DNA from: Xanthostigma xanthostigma
Lineage: Eukaryota > Arthropoda > Insecta > Raphidioptera > Raphidiidae
NCBI GenBank assembly: GCA_963575645.1
Contig: OY754466.1
Coordinates: forward strand, 8,224,001-8,288,000
Length of the DNA: 64,000 bases
Reading direction: 5' to 3'
Position numbers and translations under genes: made by a program. Within the stretch, counting starts at the first letter, position 1. Each line of letters opens with the position of its first letter. A model generated the notes under the pieces. That model was given only the letters and a program-made list of their open reading frames with translations. It made no database searches and was not told the origin of the DNA. Positions 31,601 to 41,800 of the stretch are shown one piece after another.

Positions 31601-34554
31601 ACCATTTTTAAATCAATTCGAGTTCATAAATACTATTAAAATTGTAATTGAAAATTACAAACAGCAGTTGTCGGTTGGTCTGTACGTATGAACGTATGTA
31701 CGTCACGACTCTACAGATCGCAATTTTGGTAGGATTGCCGTGGGTTATATTTTATTCACTTTGTTTAGTATCAGACCAGAACCCTATTTAAATTCACATG
31801 AATGTGTTCAGTAGTTTAATTTTTATAAACAGTTTTATTTTATTATTTTTGACAGCTAATAGTTAAAATAAAAAACCTTAAAAAAACAAAAAAATACCTA
31901 TTACTGTTATTGTAAAATATGTAGTGTATTACGTAGAATACCTGCTACACTGCTATACCACAATAACAACGCAAGCTACTATATCGGAATGGTCGAGCGG
32001 TTAAAAGCGTTGGTCCATAGCAAGGTGCCGGGTTCGATTCCCGTTGACACAAGTAATATTTTTTTTTTCTATTCCACTTTTTTTTCTATTCCATTTTGTT
32101 TTAAATTTTTTTTCTATTTTTTTAATTGGTTTTTTTAAATCTATTTTCTCAATTTTTTTTCATTACCTATAATATGTACAGTGGAAAACTTGCGGGATGT
32201 GCACTTTTGGTTTTGCCAACTATTCTTTTTTTTTTTCTGTCAAAAAAATAAATATTATTTTTTTTATCTACTGTTTTTCTGCTTTGCTTTCAGGATTGGC
32301 AACAAAATCCGAACCAGTGTCAGACATTCGAAATTACATTCCTACCAACAAAAAACAGGGATCTGTAACGCCTATTACAACACTCAAAGACATAAATGGT
32401 GGTGGTAGAGTGGGTGGAGCGACTATGATGAATAAAGGTGGCACTCTCGTGGTCCAACCAAAGACAAAACATTCTGAAAAAACGTCTACTATTACTAGCA
32501 ACACGCCTGTAAACGATCCGAACCCATTGCGTTTAGATACTTTTAAACCGTTCTCTGGACAAGGTAACAAACTGACGACTACAAATAATAAAACAAAAAG
32601 CTCGAAGTCACCATTTTTACTCAATAGTGATGACGATGCGTTGTTATGTAAGGCTACGAATTTAGTAGAAAACAATGAAAAAGTCCGTAAGCAAGAGACC
32701 GATAAGAATGTAAAAAAAAGTCACGATCCTAAATCAGTTGTAAGGAATCATTGGGCTAACGTAGTATTTCCTAGCACATCGTCTACAAATGATTTGAAAC
32801 GAACAATGGATAGTAACAATGAGTTACCTTTGAAAAAGATTAAAATGAATGAAAGTACCACAAAAATTAAAAAAATGGAAGATTATTTCAAGGATCCTTC
32901 GAAAACAAAAATTGATAATTCTAAAGAAACAAAGTCAACAAAATTTAGTGATTGTTTTAATTCGCCTTCTAAAAAAGACACTGTTGATAGTGATGTCACG
33001 TTTGGTAGGTAGCCATTTTTTAATTTTTGATAATTCAGTAGGCCTCTTGTATCTGCAGTTCGGAAAAAGCTCGCGTTCTTGTTCGCTATTGGGAACATTT
33101 CTCGAGAGTTTGTTTAAGAATTCGTCAATGGTTCGCGTTTTAATGCGTCATCAAGCGATGAAAATATTTTAACAACTTGTGGTACCTTCTTATTTCCTAC
33201 AGCGAACCCGACCGAACTTGTAACAAGTTCGAGACCTGTTTTCAAACACTCATTTACACCAGGCTCGCAAACTTGGTCTTAACGCGACTTAAAGTGGTTA
33301 CGGTTTTAAGAATCCGCAGAAGGCAGTGGAACCAAACCGCCGCGGATACGGGGAGATCTACTGTAAATAAAAGAGTCTAAAAATGAAACGTTTTTATAAA
33401 TATTCGGGGAATTTTAAAATGGTCGAATAAAAAAAAAATTTGGTGACTGATAATGAGATACTGTTTTAATAACTTGAGATATTAAAATAATAGTTGGGTG
33501 ACTAAATTACTAAGTGAGCGATTAAATTACTAAGTGAACGACTAAATTACTAAGTGAGCGACTAGAATGCCTTCGGTAATTTTGAAGCAGATATCTTGTT
33601 TTATTTTTACTTTTTATTTTTTTTTTTTCACTTTGAGACTGCGACTTAAAACTCACATTTTCATGAAGATTGAAAACCACCGCTTTTTTTTGATAAAGGG
33701 GTATGCGAATTGTAATTCCGGGGTGAACGATAAAGGGGTATGCGAATTGTCTCGCAGTGAAACGGGAAGGGGCAAATGTGCAGTTTTTAAAAAAACAATT
33801 CCGGGGTGAACGATAACGGGGTATTCTAAAAAATGTATATTTAATTGACAGTCAATAAAATATATATTTTTTAGAAAACGCAGTTCTATTCAGTCGCTCA
33901 CTTAGTAATTTAGTCGCTCACTTAGTAATTTAGCCACCCAACTATTATTTTCTCGGCACGCGCAGTCAGTCGCTCAGTTAGTAATACAGTAACCCAAATT
34001 GATTATTTTTGTCACCCAAAATTGTAATTTACAGTCACTCGTTTAAATACAACCCTTATTCTAATTTACAGCGGTAATTGATCTGTTTGTTTCCAATTTC
34101 AGACGAAAGTAATTTAGTAAATAGTACTCCGGTTAAAAAGAATTCGTGGATGGACCGTAAAAGTCCAGTCGCCATAGAATGTGTGGATTTAACCGATTTG
34201 GTGCAGTGTCCAATCTGCGAGAATTGGTTATCGGAGCAAGAAATCAATGCACACGTAGATGATTGTCTTTCTAAATCGTTAAACGAAGAAGACATTGACG
34301 GAATGGAGAACGACGCAGCAAATTCATCCAAATCTATATCTTGTTTAGTCTGTAACGAAGAAATTGAAGACACAAAACTAAATGAACATCTGGAAGTATG
34401 TATGCACGGTATTTTTGATGATGACATGAAAGAAGAACGCAAAGATACCGGCGATAAATTATATGGATGTCCTTGTTGTCCTTTGGAATTTAAAGAGTCC
34501 GAATTGAATGCCCATTTAGACATCTGTTTGACCAAGAGTAAGGATCAATTTTGA
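28677..34554 (+). CDS. SPRTN: SprT-like protease Spartan (DNA-protein crosslink repair)
   Basis: SPRTN is a DNA-dependent metalloprotease that travels with replication forks and cuts proteins covalently trapped on DNA. Exons: 28677-28736, 28817-29055, 29301-29409, 30749-30868, 31161-31380, 32294-33004, 34103-34554; 1911 bp, 636 aa. The SprT domain starts with LIDPTWELVDPTPNIHTLF (from aa 57). The zinc site is HEMIH (137-141) with a third His at 156, followed by a Cys ribbon (C195, C199, C231). FSGQGNKL (336-343) fits the p97/VCP-binding SHP box FxGxGxxL. A degenerate PIP-like IKKMEDYF sits in the basic linker, lacking the usual Gln. The C-terminus carries three UBZ4-type ubiquitin-binding fingers, each C-x2-C...H-x3-C: 522-541, 567-586, 609-628. 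Every junction is GT-AG and in phase. Introns carry pogo, hAT and tRNA-like insertions. Confidence 0.95.
29453..29955 (-). mobile_element. pogo/Tigger-type MITE family E, copy 1
   Basis: TA on both sides (29451-29452, 29956-29957). Ends are CAGTAGAGACGCGATAGTCC and the inverse, finishing GTTCGGATTAACGCG...CTATTG. The interior is a deleted pogo transposase start on the minus strand (29670 downward), with a one-base deletion that breaks the frame compared with copy 2 at 54426-54939. It lies in SPRTN intron 3. Confidence 0.88.
30121..30703 (+). mobile_element. hAT element with transposase C-terminal remnant
   Basis: Perfect 8 bp duplication AAACATAC at 30113-30120 and 30704-30711. Ends are TAGCGATGCATC and GATGCATCTCTA, with many GATATCGG-type subterminal repeats. 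At 30398-30472 the plus strand reads MSSVASERVFSSAGL then RNRL and a stop, the dimerisation-region signature of hAT transposases. A ~45 bp segment (TATTTCGTTGCA.ACGAGGC, dot = variable base) is tandemly duplicated at about 30255 and 30345. It lies in SPRTN intron 3, beside the pogo element. Confidence 0.85.
31981..32050 (+). tRNA. tRNA-like sequence, probably a pseudogene or SINE head
   Basis: TGGTCGAGCGG fits the A box and GGTTCGATTCC fits the B box exactly, at about the right spacing, so Pol III transcription is possible. A D-arm and a T-arm can be drawn, but the seven bases before and after do not pair as an acceptor stem. A T-rich tract follows (32059 on), which would act as a terminator. 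It lies in a SPRTN intron. Confidence 0.45.
33475..33960. mobile_element. Foldback element whose arms are short tandem repeats
   Basis: The left arm (33490-33567) is ATAATAGTTGGGTGACTAAA followed by about three units of ACTAAATTACTAAGTGAGCG. The right arm (33890-33955) is the inverse, with about two and a half units, ending GCCACCCAACTATTATTTTC. More degenerate units (GTCGCTCAGTTAGTAAT) run to about 34050. The loop holds a duplicated GATAAAGGGGTATGCGAATT block. It lies in the last SPRTN intron. Confidence 0.75.
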
Positions 34555-34736
34555 AGATTTTCGTGTGAACGTGGCTAGGGATTCCATTCGTTTTGTTTTT
34601 TTAAATACTTTTAAAACTTTTACGATAACAAAATTTTTAAACACTTTTTTTTAAAGAATACTACTCAAAACCCTTATTCATCTACCTACTGACTCAACAA
34701 TCTTTGAGAATTGCAGTATCGCCAACTGCCAAGTTA

Positions 34737-34742
34737 AATAAA
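34737..34742 (+). terminator. Poly(A) signal of SPRTN
   Basis: AATAAA 182 bases after the SPRTN stop codon; the first canonical hexamer downstream. Confidence 0.55.
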
Positions 34743-36430
34743 TATACGTATTTCATTATCGAAAATGTCATTTTTTATTCAGAAATATTTTTATTTATGT
34801 GACTATCAGAACAAAATCGACAACAAATTTCCAACGAGATTAGGACGAATGGAATCTCTCAATTTAGTAAATTGAAATTGTTTGTGATTTTATTTTATCG
34901 ATATCGTTAGTTTTTGTATTGTTAACTTTTCAGATTTCGTTTTAACGATATAAATGTTAGTAAAAATATTGAAACTGTTTTTTTTTGTCATTTTGCCAGA
35001 TTAATTTATCACTATAATGTAAAAATAAAACTTTAGTTTAAGTAACTGAAACATCCAATTATTTTGTTTTTTGAATTGAGCACATTTTTGTTTCGAGCGA
35101 ACGTTCGCGTTTAATAGAGTATATCGATACAAAAAGTGCTACTGAGAAAAACTAAAATTTTGGCTATAATCTGTTATACTTTTTTTAATATATTTAAATA
35201 AAAACTGAGGAGCTGTAATAAATGTAATTACTGATATTAAACATTTTTCTAATTTTATAGTATTAATATTTTTTAGGCAACCCTTGAAATGCGTATTTGT
35301 ATTGGAGTCGCAATGAATCTATATATTTAAAACACAAGCCCTAAATCTCTAGACAATCCGCCAGCCATCCCTACTAAACCGATTGACACAATTTTTTTTT
35401 AAGCTGAAGCCTTTAGTCCACAGATATGTTATCGCTATTTTTTTTTTGGTGAAATTTCTTTAAAAAGGCTTCTTTCAAGCGATAATAGTAAAAATGACGA
35501 GGGGGAAGCGGGGTGAAGAGGAACGTAAAGAGGATGTTCACGAGACATGAGTGTGAGAGAAATGCAAATATGTGCGTATGTCGGAGATTTTACAAACAGT
35601 TTGACAAGTCGACTTTGATAATTGAAGTGTATATTTAAATTTTAAATTAGTTAGTTTTTTAGCGCAAATATTCCAAATATTAATAGACAAATAAATTTTA
35701 TTTTATTTTCCAAACAATTTAAGAACGTGTAAGTTCATGTTAATTTAATGCCAAAATAGAGTTTTTAAATATTACATGGACTGTACCAAGTCTAAAATTT
35801 GGTCTCAGATCAGAAAAAATAGTGAAAATCGTAAATGTATCAAATGAGGTTAGATTTTCTAAAAATGAATTGTGACAGCTCTTGCGGGGTAACCATGGCA
35901 ACGATGAACAGATCTCATACATTTTCTTTGAATTTATAACCAACTAGCGGCCCTGTACGTGCTTCGCTACGTATAAAGTGAAATAATAAAAAAATTGCAT
36001 TTTTGAGCTCATTACATCTTTCTGCATGTGTATACTTAATTTGAAGAAAATCTAAAAAATTTGTCCAAAAACGCAAAAAAAGAGAAGGCTAACCTTAGAT
36101 ATTTTTCGCGTGTTTTTGGAAAATGTTTCAGATCTTTTTCAAATCAAGTACACTGATGTAAACCGACTAGCTGATTTCAAAAAGTCGAATAAAACTGTCC
36201 TATCTCCTTTGGTTTAGAAGTTACGGGCGTTAAACAGCGAAAAAACACCAAAAATGAAAAAGACCCGTAGCTTCGAAACCAAACATGACACGCAAGTTTT
36301 CTTTGCATTTTTGGACTCTGCGCATCATTTTCTAGGGGACTACCTAATTTCAGAAAAATCCAACCGCTATTACTTTATAAAATCACGAGTGTAATTTGTA
36401 TAGGATATATCATGAAAATATCATTAAACG
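34743..36430. other. Gene-free intergenic sequence
   Basis: No gene. From about 35940 (ACTAGCGGCCCTGTACGTGC) to 36400 the text resembles worn dispersed repeat tails, with TAGC-type starts like those at 40236 and 51355. Ends could not be set. Confidence 0.35.
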
Positions 36431-36494
36431 CCTGCAAGCCGGCAATCCTTCATACTACATGTAATGCAATTGCCTGCACTACAGGCGTTTAATA
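36431..36494. repeat. Small palindromic element
   Basis: ATTAAACGCCTGCA and its inverse TACAGGCGTTTAAT enclose about 35 bases with an internal CAATTGC/GCCGGCAAT near-palindrome. It is too short to assign to a family. Confidence 0.45.
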
Positions 36495-37829
36495 CATTGT
36501 TATTGTAATCACGAGCCTATAGGGTGCAATTATTAGTACCTTTGTGCCTCATCTTGAAGGAGTTAATGCCCGATCAAGAGGTTTTCCTGCACAAATTAAT
36601 TAGCTACAACATTAATAGAGGCAGCTAAGTATCAATTTTGTAATATTTAATCATTATAATAGCGAAATTTTGCGTATAGCCAATTTTAAAATTACGCGTA
36701 AGTAAAATTAAACTCGAAATACCTACATTGTTTTCTTAATTTTGGAAAATCTAATGGTAGTAGATACAGACCTTCGGGTGCGCTCATTGAATTTTGAACG
36801 CCGCTTTCTGTCAGCATACCGAATTTGGAATGTATCAGATGCGTATTCCAGACTTTCCAGAAAAATACTTGGAAGGGTCTATTTTACACTGTAAATCTAA
36901 AAAGCGCAATAGAAACTACTTAGGCTAAGGAATTAAATAGCCAGCGTAAAATAAATAAAATTACAGCAGATCATTTCATTGTTAAGTATGTATTCTTTTT
37001 CACAGTAATTTTTTTAAAATAAGTTTAACATATATATTTATTTATCTAAAATCTAAACACATATTAAAACAAAAATATAAATATATGGTGATAATTTTAA
37101 TTTTCTCTTTTAAAAATTGTATTTTCATTTTAAAATATATACACGACCACACTGTATCGAATGTAAATGTTGGGATAAAAAAACATTTTTCAATAGAAGA
37201 TATAAAAATTTAACCACAATCTACAAAATTCCATCAATATTGAAGATAAGCATTCAGCTGCCCCTTTGCTACTGCACTACATATTATTTTTTATGTAATT
37301 TAAAAATCATATTTTTATCTCATACCTACATTATAATGTAATTTATCATATTTTTTCGACGATTTTGTTTCTAATTTTGATTAAAAAAGGTCGTCATAGA
37401 GAAAATAAAAAAAAACAAATAAAAACAGTTACCAAGTCATTATGTAAATAAATGGTCCACTTTTTAACTACTCGCAGAAATCACCCTATTATGGCGGTTG
37501 AGATTTTTTTTTCTTCACGGCGAAAATTGGAATAGAAAGTAATTTGGCACGGCGCTGTCTAGTGACAATTATTTTCGTAACGTTTTAATAATTTGGCCGT
37601 TACCGAATGTTTTTGATTAATATTATTTACTAGCGCTGTCCCAATTTAACCCGGGTGCAAGAGACGAATGGCGGGGGAGGGGGGCATGAGTACGCACGTT
37701 CATCTTAGCTTACCGAGATGAATTTCATAATGATTGGACTTATCGTTCAGAAGTTTTTGTCAGACGGACAGATTTTGAGTTTTATCTTAGATTAGTAGAA
37801 AAATAGAGGAATTCTAAATTAGTTCGAAT
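36495..37829. other. Gene-free intergenic sequence
   Basis: AT-rich; nothing supportable except scattered repeat-like text. Confidence 0.35.
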
Positions 37830-38105
37830 TTGAAGAAATATTCAAATAAATAAAATTGTCGACCAATTTTTCTCAGACCAATATATTGACAAAATAAAAA
37901 AATAACAAATCAATACAACATAAGATGACGTTTCGATCCGGCTTTGGATCTTCTTCAGAAAAATCTAAAAATATAAAAATTAATTAGTATTAAATTATTA
38001 ATTATTATCTAATTACACGAATGATGATGTTTGAAAGAATCAAACAAATTAATGAAAAAATAATAACAATTTTATTTATTTGAAGAGTTCTATTCAGACG
38101 TTAAT
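37830..38105. mobile_element. Foldback element with AAATAAATAAAATT arms
   Basis: ATTCAAATAAATAAAATTGT at about 37838 returns as ACAATTTTATTTATTTGAAG at about 38067. The inner part holds GACGTTTCGATCCGGCTTTG and TCTTCTTCAGAAAAAT. The outer arm sequence (CTTCAAATAAATAAAATT) is also found at about 4127 next to the Harbinger-like element. Confidence 0.55.
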
Positions 38106-38807
38106 CAAAGATTTTGAAGAAATATATTAAATTTACGGCTTATAATAAACAGAGCATCCAGAAATTGAAGGAAAAAATTATTTGTATGTATAAAACATAC
38201 TTTAAAATAACATGTTTGAGTAAGTTAACTGAAAATTCGTTTATTCAGCATTTGACCTAACGGAACATTCAGTTTTGTGCTGAATATATTTATTCCTTGC
38301 AACTCTATTATTTATGAATATATTACCTTTCCGAATTTCTGTCGTTGAATCCTATGGTAACAACACCGCTCTCGGCTTTCATTGTTTAGAATTTTTGATT
38401 AGCGTTTTTAAAAAAGTTACAGTGAGAAATATTGTCTGTCACTATTCAATTGTTATTTTTTCCTATTCAAATGTTTTTTCTGTTTTTGGTTGGTAACATT
38501 TGCAGTTTGACATATTATAAAAGTGCATTGAACAAAGTTGCGAAGTTGGGAAGATAACTTTAAATAATATTAATATATTTTGTTTTGTGATAATTGCTAT
38601 GTGAACAATTGGTTTTTCGTTCAAAATTTATAGTGTAAAAATAATAACTTTACAAAACCGATCCGGTGAACTTTGTTTTTCTTCTTTTTTATAAGTGGGA
38701 GTGGTAAAAAAATGTTACCGTACACATAACCTAGAAATTTTTAAAAACAAGTTTTTGTGGTTTTAAACCGGTCAACTATTGAAAATTGACCATTTTTTGA
38801 CCTCAAA
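38106..38807 (+). promoter_or_regulatory. Upstream region and 5' leader of dystrophin
   Basis: Directly precedes the dystrophin start. It should contain the promoter used for the N-terminal long form. No TATA or initiator could be fixed by eye. Confidence 0.35.
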
Positions 38808-41800
38808 ATGGATCTTTTCAGTCTTGGTAAGCATTTTTGATTCAGAATTTTTGATAGTTAAGCATTTTTCAATACAATAACACTTGTTGCCATCCCACCT
38901 GTTGATTTTATTCTTGCATATGCGCTAGCGCAGTTACTGATGCTTCAAAAACAAAGATAGATAATCGGCATTTGCGTGTAAACTTGTATATCCGTTTCTT
39001 TTTAAACATATTATTTTATTGTTAACAAGTTAAAGTCTATTTTACAGCGTGGAGAATTAATTTTGATAACGAACACATTTCTATTATGTAATGAGATTGT
39101 TTGCATTGCCGTATTTGCAGTCGTTGAATTCTAAGATAATATTATCAGTAATTGTTACATTTCTGCAGCTGTACTTAGAAACCCCTGAAATATCAAATTA
39201 CTGTTACTGAAAGTTTGATCTGATTTAAAATATATGACAGTTGACGTCAGCCTTAAAAAAACAATGTTCAAAGTATAATGTAATTGTAAAATTGCAGCTA
39301 AATAAATATTAGTTGTGGATTTCGATCTGTTCGTCTTTTGTTAATATTTTATTCGTATAGGTAGTTTGATAAACACACAATTATTATGATCTTTATTTAT
39401 TTATGTATTTACGGATATAAAATATTAATAGCTGAATATACTGATACCGAATGATTATTAATTGTTATTATTAGTGACAGGGCCGTATTGTATTATTTAG
39501 TACGCTTTTAAATTGTTATAAAATTACGTGCTAAAAGGGACGTCCCACTGCACACGTATCAAAATGGAATAATTTTGAACAGCGTATATTATTCTTCACA
39601 CACAAACAAATAATGTAAACCAACTTTTTCGCCCTTATATCTTTTTTTTTAATTTGCAAACAAGAATTAAAGAAATAAAAACGTGTTTTTTTGGTTTTAT
39701 AAAGTAAAATTTTAGCTATCTCACTAAAATCACGCTTCAAATGCCTAGGGAAGAAATAAACTGTAAATTATAGACGCTAAACATCATCAGCGTCTATATA
39801 TGCCTACGGGTAGGTAGCGCAACATACAATGCTGTACGACTCGTTAGTATGCTTACAGCAGTTTTTCAAAAATTATGTATTGTTATGGGAATGGTTAAAT
39901 AATAAATAAATATTTGTCGTAGCTAAATGTTACTAAAAACAAAAGCCAAAAAAACCTATATAAAAAAAATGTATTGTTATGGATTCATAATACTTGTGCA
40001 AAATTTCAAATTATTCAGACGGCCGGAAGTGGGTGAAAATTAATTTGAAAGATTTCATTGCATAGATACTAACAAAAGCGTGTTAATGAATCCAAGATAA
40101 AGTTTCATGATAAAAATTCGATATCAAGAAAAAAATCGAGTTAGGAAGTTTGACTTACTAAAATTCAACTCTACAAATGTGAATTTTTAATCACGCTTTA
40201 CACCGCTGAAACGGTTAATTTTAAAGTTTTATGAAAGACTAGCTGCTACCCGCGGCTCCGCACGCGATTGAGATGAAACACGGCGGCGACAACCGTATTG
40301 TAGCGCCACTTAAAAATACAATGTTTATACACTTTGATTTTATTTCACTCCTTCGGAGTTGTTTTTTGAGACAAACAGTAGCCTATGTCCTTCCTCAAGA
40401 TGCAATCTATCTCCTTGCCAAATTTTGTCGAAATCTGTTCAGCGGTTTACGCGTGAAAGCGCAACAAACAAACAAACTCACATTCGCATTTATAATATTA
40501 GTTAGGATGATATATTTTTTATTGTCATTAAAGCAAAACAAATCTTGTAGTTGATTTCTGATATTTTATTCATTAGCGGACAGTATATTTTCCTTATTTA
40601 TACATTTCTACGGGTAAATGACCCTTTGCTGTAAGATGATAGTGTTTTGTATAGTGTAAATCTGACTTGTGTGTGAAACAAAAGTGAATCACATTTATCC
40701 AGCGATGATATAACTGACCAATGACTTCACAGACTACAAATTAATTGTCTCATTTACAATTGAACAGGCTCGGATTAAGGCATAATTCTCTTTAAGTAGT
40801 AGTTTCAAAAAATAAATAATAATACTGTAGAACCTCGATATATCGAAAACCTCCAAAGCTCGAAAACAAATTTTGTTCCCTTCCCTTCAAGCCCCAAAAC
40901 TTCCATTTCTTGAAGTCTCAACCCTCTATAGGTCGAATTAATCAGTGAGTCCCCACAAGCTATTTCGGTACATATTTCCCCTCCACAGCTCGAAAAACAA
41001 ATAATTTGGACCTCTGTATCTCGAACATAGCAATGTTTAATTTTACAACCTTTACAACTCGATCATTTAGAATGAATCTTAACCTCTACAAGTCGAATAT
41101 TTCCTTACAAAATCCGCCTAAGTCGAAATCCTTCATAAGTCTAAAAATCTATAACTCGAATTGTTTTGGCGTCTCTCTTAAAGTTCGACTTACAGAGACC
41201 GTACTACTTTATAACGCACGTGAGCACTAAGAAAGCATTTTTGAAAAGAGGTTAAATATTTAATCTATAAATAAAAAAAAAAATCAAAATATAGCGCCCT
41301 TAATTCCCGTTTTCATTTTAATTAGGTAGTCTGAAAACCATGCTAGAACAAAATTGTCAAATAGGTATCAATAATTTTGTAGAGCCTGACATTTACCACA
41401 AAAAAGTCTGCAACCACACATTGCGAGACACCCTAATTCAGGCATGTCAAACTCATATGATATTGCGGGCCACACTATCTATTTTGTACTAAGTCGGGGG
41501 CGCATGTTTTTAATGTCAAAAAATATTAATAAAACACGATTGTTAGAATGATTATATTATTAGACTCAGTATTTTTTTAACGTCTTAGCGGGCCGCAATT
41601 ACTATTGGCGGGCCGCGTGTTTGACATCACTGCCCTGATTTATCGCTCTAGTTATTATGTAATTTCTTGTGAATTAAAATTAAAGACTACAACCAAATTT
41701 TGTATTCTATTTTCAGATTAACGTAAATTTTTCCTCAATCCGTCCCTAAAGGTTAAATGTATTCAATTTTTTTTATAAATAAATTAAAATGATGACCAAT

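Noticed and set aside
31981..32050. Functional tRNA gene
   Set aside because: Pol III boxes are good, but the acceptor stem does not pair.
32334..32675. 113-aa minus-strand open frame
   Set aside because: Shadow of the SPRTN linker exon, which is in phase with its neighbours and holds the p97-binding motif.
34056..34535. 159-aa minus-strand open frame
   Set aside because: Antisense shadow of the three-finger SPRTN exon; the sense strand has the conserved Cys/His pattern.
36431..36494. microRNA hairpin
   Set aside because: The palindromic tips look like transposon ends and the inner part does not form an even precursor stem.
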